A model generated the notes under the pieces. That model ran no database searches and had not been told where the DNA came from. It saw nothing but the letters and a program-made list of their open reading frames with translations. The position numbers and the translations under genes were made by a program. A DNA stretch of 12,500 bases, taken from NCBI RefSeq assembly GCF_000499385.1, contig NW_013654321.1, forward strand, positions 1-12,500, read 5' to 3'. This DNA comes from Eimeria necatrix. Lineage: Eukaryota > Apicomplexa > Conoidasida > Eucoccidiorida > Eimeriidae. Shown here one piece after another: positions 7,962 to 12,500 of this stretch (positions are counted from its first letter, which is position 1; every line of letters begins with the position of its first letter).

Positions 7962-8828
7962 GGCGCTGGGCTTCGCCGAGTTGACCAGCAGCAGGCGCAG
8001 CTGGCTCCAGCCAGCCTCTCCTCCTGCGTCCAGTTTCTCGAATAAAAGGCTCTTTTGAATCATTTTTAAAGCTTTTTGCATCATTTTGCATTTATAATAA
8101 AGTATTTTTAATTAATTTGCATTTATAAACGGCCTTCTGCGCCTCCTGGGCTTCATTTCGAGCCGCTTCGCCCCAAGTTGAACAGCAGCTGCCGACGGCT
8201 TCCTGCGGCTGTCCGCTGCGAGCTGCTGCGCTGCTTTCCGCGTTGAATAAAGGCCATTTATTGTCTTTTATTTCATTTAATTTGATAATTTATTTGCATT
8301 TAATCGAAAATAATAAAGAGGCCTCGGGAAAGCTCCGAGAGGCCCCACTCCCAGCTCGCCACGTGTGCGGCGGCCGTCTCGGATCGCCGCAGCTGAATCG
8401 ACGCAGCGAAGAGCGCTTGACAGCAAACTTCAAAGCACCAAATAAAAATTAGAAAAAGAAAAGATAAAAGTGATATTTTTGCAACAATTCAGAAATGATT
8501 GATCCCCGCATCGCGGGAATCCTCTCGATTCAGATTCAGGAAAAGCCGAGCGGCTGCAGTGGTCAGCACTTAGTTGTGCAGGTTGAATTGCGGCGCAAAG
8601 AGCTATTCTGCTGCGCAATAAAAGGAATAGTTCTGAGATCACTTCGGAAATAAAGTTTCCGTTTGAATTTTGAATTTGTTTCGAGTTCGTGAGCTGTCCG
8701 TACACCTGAGGGGCGCAGAGGATCAGGCGGCTGCGGCCGATTTGCAAGGCAGTTGGCGATGCGCCGGTTTTTGGCAATTTTGAGGCGCTTGAAAACGTTT
8801 AAATGCTTTTTATGATGAATTTACGTAA
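7705..8828. other. Long divergent spacer, no convincing gene
   Basis: CAG/CTG runs at about 7722-7768 and 7926-7961. From 8040 on, GC-rich blocks of 60-130 bases alternate with AT-rich blocks that carry AATAAA strings and TTTGCATTTA(AT) motifs. A palindrome variant (GCTGTCCGTACACC) lies at 8693-8706. Open frames here are carried by CAG runs or have no matching splice phase. A minus-strand ATG at 8777 (MPKTGASPTALQIGRSRLIL…) leads to a CAG|GTGTAC donor-like site but could not be joined in frame to a downstream exon. The segment should hold promoters for the RRM gene (-) and the secreted-protein gene (+). Confidence 0.6.
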
Positions 8829-9350
8829 ATGAGGAGGTTTTTTGTTTCTTATTTGGTGGGATCTTTGGTAATTTTCGCGCTCGTTTGCTGGCCGGGCTGC
8901 ACCCCTGCAGCAGCAGCTGAAGACCAGGCGCAAGTTTGCAAACAGGGCCACCGAGGCATTTTATTTCACATTCGAAACAAAAATGATCTTTCAAAAGGAT
9001 GCAAAGTGACTGCAGTTTTGAAAAGAAACTGTTTGAAGCTCCTGAGGTGAGAAGTTGAATTCTTGAACGCAGCCACGAACCTGAACTGAATCTGAATGGA
9101 GTTGCAACGCAGAGGCAACAAAGAGTACAAAACCATCGCCTTGGGTTTGTTTTTCTTTTAATTTTATTTTAATTTTATTTTATTTTCCAATTTATTTCAT
9201 TTCTTCTTTTTAAATTCCACAGAGGCCATCGAGACTCCCCTGCATTTGCTCCCCAACGACGAAACTTGCATTTCTATAAAGCACGCGCGGGAAGAGCCCG
9301 ACATACTCTGGTGGCCAACACTTCTAATAATAATAATAATAACAATAATG

Positions 9351-9421
<71 letters not shown>

Positions 9422-10171
9422 TATAAATATATTTAGAATAAAAAGTTATGAATTATAAGTTTAATTCGTTTTAATTCTTTCACTCTTCTTTTTTTCAGCT
9501 GCGAAAACAGAAGCTGCAGGGACCAGTGGGTAAGATCTTTCACTTTATATTTTTAATTTTTTTCATTTTTAATTCTTTTTTTTCGGATTTTTTTCTTTTT
9601 GCTTTTAATTTCTTTTCCTTTTCCTTTTAATTCCATTTCTTTTCCCTTTTACTCCATTTCTTTTCCTTTTTATTCCTTTTTCTCCTTCAATTCCTTTTTT
9701 TCATTTCCAACTTTGCACTTTAGTGGAAAACCATCACCAAACAAATCCTCTGTCTCCACCAAGGGCCCATGCGGAACGAAGTGGCTGGGGAGCCCCCTTT
9801 GGAAATAGAGCAGCGCGAAGTGTGTGGAATTTAATTTAATTTAATTTAATTTAATTTAATTTAATTTAATTTAATTTAATTTAATTTAATTTAATTTAAA
9901 TGTTTTTATTCATTTTTGAACTTCCAAAATCCAACAACAGGTCCTGGAGAAGGTCGTGGAAAAACCCGAAAAGGGAGGCATCACAATTCACATCGACAAG
10001 GTCCGCTTGCCCTCAAACCCTAAACCCTAAACCCTAAACCCTAAACCCTAAACCCTAATTTTGAACGCCGAAATCTCTCAGGGCCAAATGCCAGCGGAAC
10101 CCATGCTGTCGATACACCCGAAGTTCCGCGGGGTCCTCCGAAAGCGGCAACATCAGATTTCTCCATTTTAG
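8829..10171 (+). CDS. Secreted cysteine-containing protein, seven small exons
   Basis: Exons: 8829-9046, 9113-9144, 9223-9310, 9499-9529, 9724-9819, 9941-10000 and 10082-10171, giving 204 residues. All junctions have GT and AG borders with matching phases (2, 1, 2, 0, 0, 0). Residues 1-30 are a signal peptide (MRRFF, then a hydrophobic core VSYLVGSLVIFALVC, then cleavage near AAAA|ED). The mature part has eight Cys (about 37, 58, 68, 99, 113, 114, 119, 133), including the doublet in DILCCENRSCRDQWWK, so four disulfides are possible. The tail VLEKVVEKPEKGGITIHIDK is charged. There is no second transmembrane segment or clear GPI signal. I do not recognise the family; it does not resemble the TA4-type Eimeria surface antigens I know. 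Exon 2 (32 bases) and exon 4 (31 bases) are inferred mainly from phase. Alternatives: exon 5 read through to the TAA at 9835, or exon 7 starting at 10124 (same frame) after a palindrome variant. Confidence 0.6.
9324..9425. repeat. (TAA)n microsatellite in an intron
   Basis: About 32 TAA units with two early interruptions, inside intron 3 of the secreted-protein gene. Confidence 0.95.
9828..9899. repeat. (TTTAA)n microsatellite in an intron
   Basis: About 14 uninterrupted ATTTA units just after the predicted exon-5 donor of the secreted-protein gene. It would stop translation if not spliced out. Confidence 0.95.
10014..10058. repeat. AAACCCT tract in an intron
   Basis: Six tandem heptamers within the 81-base intron 10001-10081 of the secreted-protein gene. 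Confidence 0.92.
10105..10118. other. Palindrome variant GCTGTCGATACACC next to an alternative acceptor
   Basis: Followed by CGAAG|TTC at 10123/10124, echoing the TACACC-CGCAG pattern of the RPA2 and RRM introns. Both possible acceptors (10082 and 10124) keep the same frame. Confidence 0.55.
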
Positions 10172-10373
10172 TTTTTTTATGAATTCAAAAGTATTTTTAA
10201 ATATGAATTCATAACTTTTTATGAATTCAAAAGTGTTTTAAAAAACTCAAAAAGATCAACCCAATAAAAGCCTGAATCAGAACTTTCTGTTCGCTTCTAC
10301 TTACTGCTTCAACGAGCTCCCCTGCAGTCGCCCAGAACCTAAACCCTAAACCCTAAACCCTAAACCCTAAACT
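10172..10373. other. Convergent spacer
   Basis: AT-rich with three ATGAATTC-containing segments (10180-10230) and an AATAAA at 10263. Part of an AAACCCT tract begins at 10338 and runs into the end of the minus-strand gene. No gene seen. Confidence 0.6.
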
Positions 10374-10390
10374 CTAAACCCTAAACCCTA
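10338..10390. repeat. AAACCCT tract
   Basis: About seven and a half heptamers, one with a TCT variant, at the 3' end of the minus-strand hypothetical gene. Confidence 0.9.
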
Positions 10391-10954
10391 GGCGCCTCGA
10401 ATACCTTGGTGGAATCAGTGGGACTTGTATCTTTCGGTGTGGGAGGACTTGGGGGCTGCGTGGGGCCTGGGGGGAAAGAATTGAGAGCCAAGAAGTGGAA
10501 AAAGATTTTCAAATTTAATTACAAATTCTGCATCTTTTGAGTCTTCTTGGCGGTGAGCACAGAGGAACATTTGGCCCCTGAAGGGGGCCTTGGGGGCGGG
10601 CAGCAGCAGCAGCGGCGGCGCGGTGCTGCTGCTGCTGCTGCTGCATGCAGCGGTTCTGGGCCGCCGCTGCTGCTGCTGCTGCTGCTGCAGCAGCAGCTGC
10701 AGCGCGGGCAGGTGCCGCAGCCCCGCCTCCAAAGAGCCCTCCCCTGCATGCAGCAGGTCCAGCGAGCCGCTGTCTGCTGCTGCATGCAGCAGCTGCTGCA
10801 GCAGCAGCTTCCCAGCCTCTTCTTGCAGCAAATCTTTTACGAAGCCCTCAGTGTCATTTTCTATCTTCGAGTGCAGCAGCAGCCGCCACAGAGAAGGTGA
10901 CCTTCTGGCTGCGCGGGCGGGGCCAGCAGCCGAGTTGCTGAGCTCTTCTGCCAT
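10374..10954 (-). CDS. Hypothetical protein, two exons
   Basis: Minus-strand exons are 10523-10954 and 10374-10466, giving 174 residues. The ATG at 10954 has a good context (GAAATGG). The start MAEELSNSAAGPARAARRSP is followed by SLWRLLLHSKIENDTEGFVK and DLLQEEAGKLLLQQLLHAAA, which looks helical. Then come a Gln run, poly-Ser and Pro/Leu segments, and FRGQMFLCAHRQEDSKDAEF. The donor TTT|GTAATT and the pyrimidine-rich acceptor TTCTTTCCCCCCAG define a 56-base intron at phase 0. Exon 2 reads APRSPQVLPHRKIQVPLIPP and ends on a stop inside a heptamer tract. A further donor (CCAAG|GTATTC) could lead to more exons. An unspliced reading stops at 10415. I do not recognise the family. The upstream TTGAAATGGCAG could instead be a 3' splice site, which would make the true start lie farther upstream. 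Confidence 0.5.
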
Positions 10955-11567
10955 TTCAAAAGAAAGAATTAAAAATTAAATTAAATTAAATTAAATTAAA
11001 AAGAAGTTTATTTCACTTTTTGGCGGAGTTCAAGGGAGAGCTGCAGCGGCGGCCGATCGATCGAGAACGGAGGACCGGCAGGCACTGGAAAAAAGAGATG
11101 CGATCCGGAATAAAGTTTTCAGATTGAAAATAAAAAATAAAAATAAATAAAATAAAAATAAAAATAAAAATAAAGTTGAATTTTTCTGCATTTCGACGTC
11201 GGTTGGGATGTACAGACACCTCAAGAATCGAAACCGGCGCGAGCACCGCCGCCGCATGCAGCCACATTTTTGTATATTTGAAACAGCCTTAATTAAATGC
11301 AACGAGGCTCTAAATACTTCAAAATAAATCGAAATGTTATTTTTATAAACTTTTTGAACAGTTTATTCCGCAGAGAGTTCCCCATTTATTAGATCCGGGG
11401 GCCCCGCCGTTCCAGTGGTGTCGAGACACCTGAGCCTCGCGGCGGCAGCACTTGGTGTCATTTCCTCGCGTCATTTTTTCTATTTCGAAGTTTATTTGTA
11501 ATCCAAATGCCTATTTAAGTGCTAATTTTACTTCCTAGAGAGTTACTAGTGTGTGCAGTCGAAGCAA
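10955..11567. promoter_or_regulatory. Divergent spacer with palindrome copies and A/T simple repeats
   Basis: (TTAAA)n at about 10974-11000, an ATAAAA-type repeat at 11127-11175, palindrome variants at 11207-11220 (GATGTACAGACACC) and 11417-11430 (GGTGTCGAGACACC), and a GCATGC core at 11254-11259. On the minus strand a possible small exon follows TCTCTTTTTTCCAG (11090 downward), and an ATG at 11267 opens MWLHAAAVLAPVSILE before a GAG|GTGTCT donor. Joined at phase 0 they would give only 39 residues, so I do not call a gene. Confidence 0.45.
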
Positions 11568-12072
11568 ATGGGCAAACCCTTGCTGCAGCTCCCCCAGTAT
11601 CCTGCAGATCGTCTCAGGTGTACGTACACCTGAAATGAATGCAGAACTAACGAGCTGTAAACACCTCTTGCCATTTCCATTCATTTTTAAAAGTAGTTTC
11701 TCCCTCAGTTATATAATGAAGACAATGGGGTGAAAAATCCCAAAAGAAAACGGCAAAACCCGCATCTACACCTATGCCTTCTAACCCTAAACCCTTAACC
11801 CTAAACCCTAAACCCTAAACCCTAAGCCGTAAAACCCTAAGCCGTAAAACCCTAGAGACTACAGGGATTCGCCTTAAATCGGCTTCAGATTAAAGCGCAG
11901 CAGGGAGCTGCACGGCAAGCCCGAACCCTAAACCCTAAACCCTAAACCCTTAAGCCTAAACCCTACGACTGTTCCCTCTTTCCTTCACAGATATCAAATG
12001 CATTTAAAAAGGACCTTTTCCGCAGGCCTTGCGTCAGCCCTTGTTGTGTCTTTCAAACTAAAAAATGAATAA
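11568..12072 (+). CDS. Possible two-exon micro-protein (43 residues)
   Basis: Exon 1, 11568-11617: ATG in good context (GCAAATGG), coding MGKPLLQLPQYPADRL, with donor CTCAG|GTGTAC exactly at the start of a palindrome. Exon 2, 11991-12072: acceptor after CCCTCTTTCCTTCACAG; the phase-2 join gives RYQMHLKRTFSAGLASALVV followed by SFKLKNE and TAA. The product would be small and basic with one short hydrophobic segment. The general pattern (short N-terminus, RLR-type basic stretch, one hydrophobic helix) resembles small subunits of mitochondrial inner-membrane complexes, but this is only an impression. The intron (373 bases) carries several AAACCCT tracts. A further exon (from 12180, RFKSHFHCDLLRGLHEVPEP) is conceivable but needs a donor I cannot place convincingly. 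Confidence 0.4.
11617..11630. other. GGTGTACGTACACC palindrome at an intron 5' end
   Basis: With its flanks it is a 20-base perfect palindrome (TCAGGTGTACGTACACCTGA). It contains a CAG|GTGTAC donor-like site on both strands, and the plus-strand one is the predicted exon-1 donor of the micro-gene. Confidence 0.85.
11782..11950. repeat. AAACCCT tracts with TAAGCCGTAAAACCC variants
   Basis: Tracts at 11782-11856 (including two AAGCCGTAAAACCCT variants) and at 11925-11966, within the proposed intron of the micro-gene. Confidence 0.9.
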
Positions 12073-12500
12073 AAAATGGGCCCCAGAGCAGAGGCCCACA
12101 ACACTGCATCTAAACCCTAAACCCTAAACCCTAAACCCTAGCACCAAGCCTCCTGGATCTGGACTAAGCAGGACTGCAGCGTTTCAAATCCCATTTCCAC
12201 TGCGACCTCCTGCGTGGTTTGCACGAAGTCCCTGAGCCAGAGGCAAATAACCCTAAACCCTAAACCCTAAACCCTAAACCCTAAACCCTAAACCCTAACC
12301 AGCAGCAATGATTAGAATTAGGGCTTAGGGTTTGCAGCAGCAGTGGACTCAGCTCACTCCCAAATCTTTGGATCCAGACGGGCCCTAAAGGGTTTTCCGC
12401 ATCTGCAGAAGAGCAAGGCAGTCCCAAACCCTGAAACCCTAAACCCTAGTCTAAACCCCAAACCCTAATCCTAAACCCCAAACCCTAATTGCAAACCCCA
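12073..12500. other. Heptamer-rich tail of the window
   Basis: AAACCCT tracts at 12112-12140, 12247-12298 and 12425-12500, with one short TTTAGGG-orientation piece near 12318-12333. Unique sequence between them (12141-12246 and 12334-12424) has no confident coding frame apart from the weak exon candidate at 12180. Confidence 0.7.

Noticed and set aside
7677..8091. Open frames on both strands around the 7926-7961 CTG run
   Set aside because: Kept open by CTG repeats; no start, splice or family evidence, and the flanks look like spacer.
8430..8777. 115-codon minus-strand frame
   Set aside because: Crosses AT-rich spacer; an intron between the donor-like CAG|GTGTAC and the acceptor at TTGCGCAG does not keep the frame.
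11013..11302. Two overlapping minus-strand frames of 84 and 90 codons
   Set aside because: Both read through an ATAAAA repeat (FIFIFIF, LFLFLF); a spliced version is conceivable but too weak to call.
12247..12500. True telomere at the window end
   Set aside because: Tracts are short, interrupted, in both orientations and scattered through the whole window, so they are interstitial rather than a chromosome end.

Overview
The window looks like nuclear DNA of a coccidian apicomplexan, most likely an Eimeria species (about 0.9 sure). The evidence is dense trinucleotide CAG/CTG runs inside and outside genes (giving long Gln, Ala, Ser or Leu runs), many interstitial copies of the AAACCCT/TTTAGGG telomere-type heptamer, short spliced exons with GT...AG borders, and AT-rich spacers with simple repeats. 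There are no bacterial-style operons. Long open frames are a poor guide here because CAG runs are open in all six frames. I built the gene models from splice sites, phase agreement and family resemblance.

Layout, with strands alternating along the window: (1) 2-645 (+), the last two exons of an unidentified gene with a CTAG-repeat intron. (2) 667-1581, AT-rich spacer. (3) 1582-3009 (-), a three-exon gene for the 32-kDa subunit of replication protein A (RPA2-like: OB fold plus C-terminal winged helix). (4) 3010-3651, divergent spacer with TTTAGGG tracts. (5) 3652-5875 (+), UDP-N-acetylglucosamine pyrophosphorylase (UAP1/AGX-like), with N-terminal and C-terminal exons recognisable but the nucleotide-binding core missing. 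(6) 5876-6381, spacer. (7) 6382-7704 (-), a single-RRM RNA-binding protein, three exons. (8) 7705-8828, long spacer. (9) 8829-10171 (+), a seven-exon gene for a small secreted cysteine-containing protein of unrecognised family. (10) 10374-10954 (-), an unrecognised two-exon gene. (11) 10955-11567, divergent spacer. (12) 11568-12072 (+), a possible two-exon micro-gene of 43 codons. (13) The remainder is heptamer-rich spacer or intron.

The genes do not form an obvious pathway: DNA replication/repair (RPA2), amino-sugar nucleotide synthesis (UAP), RNA binding (RRM) and secretion lie side by side, as is usual in a compact protist genome. The most noteworthy signals are three. The first is a recurring palindrome, core TGTACGTACA, that sits repeatedly at intron borders and forms a 27-bp tandem array in one intron. 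The second is the absent catalytic core of UAP, with exon phases that cannot be joined. The third is pairs of inverted telomere-type tracts that flank every remaining UAP exon. All exon borders are predictions from sequence alone.
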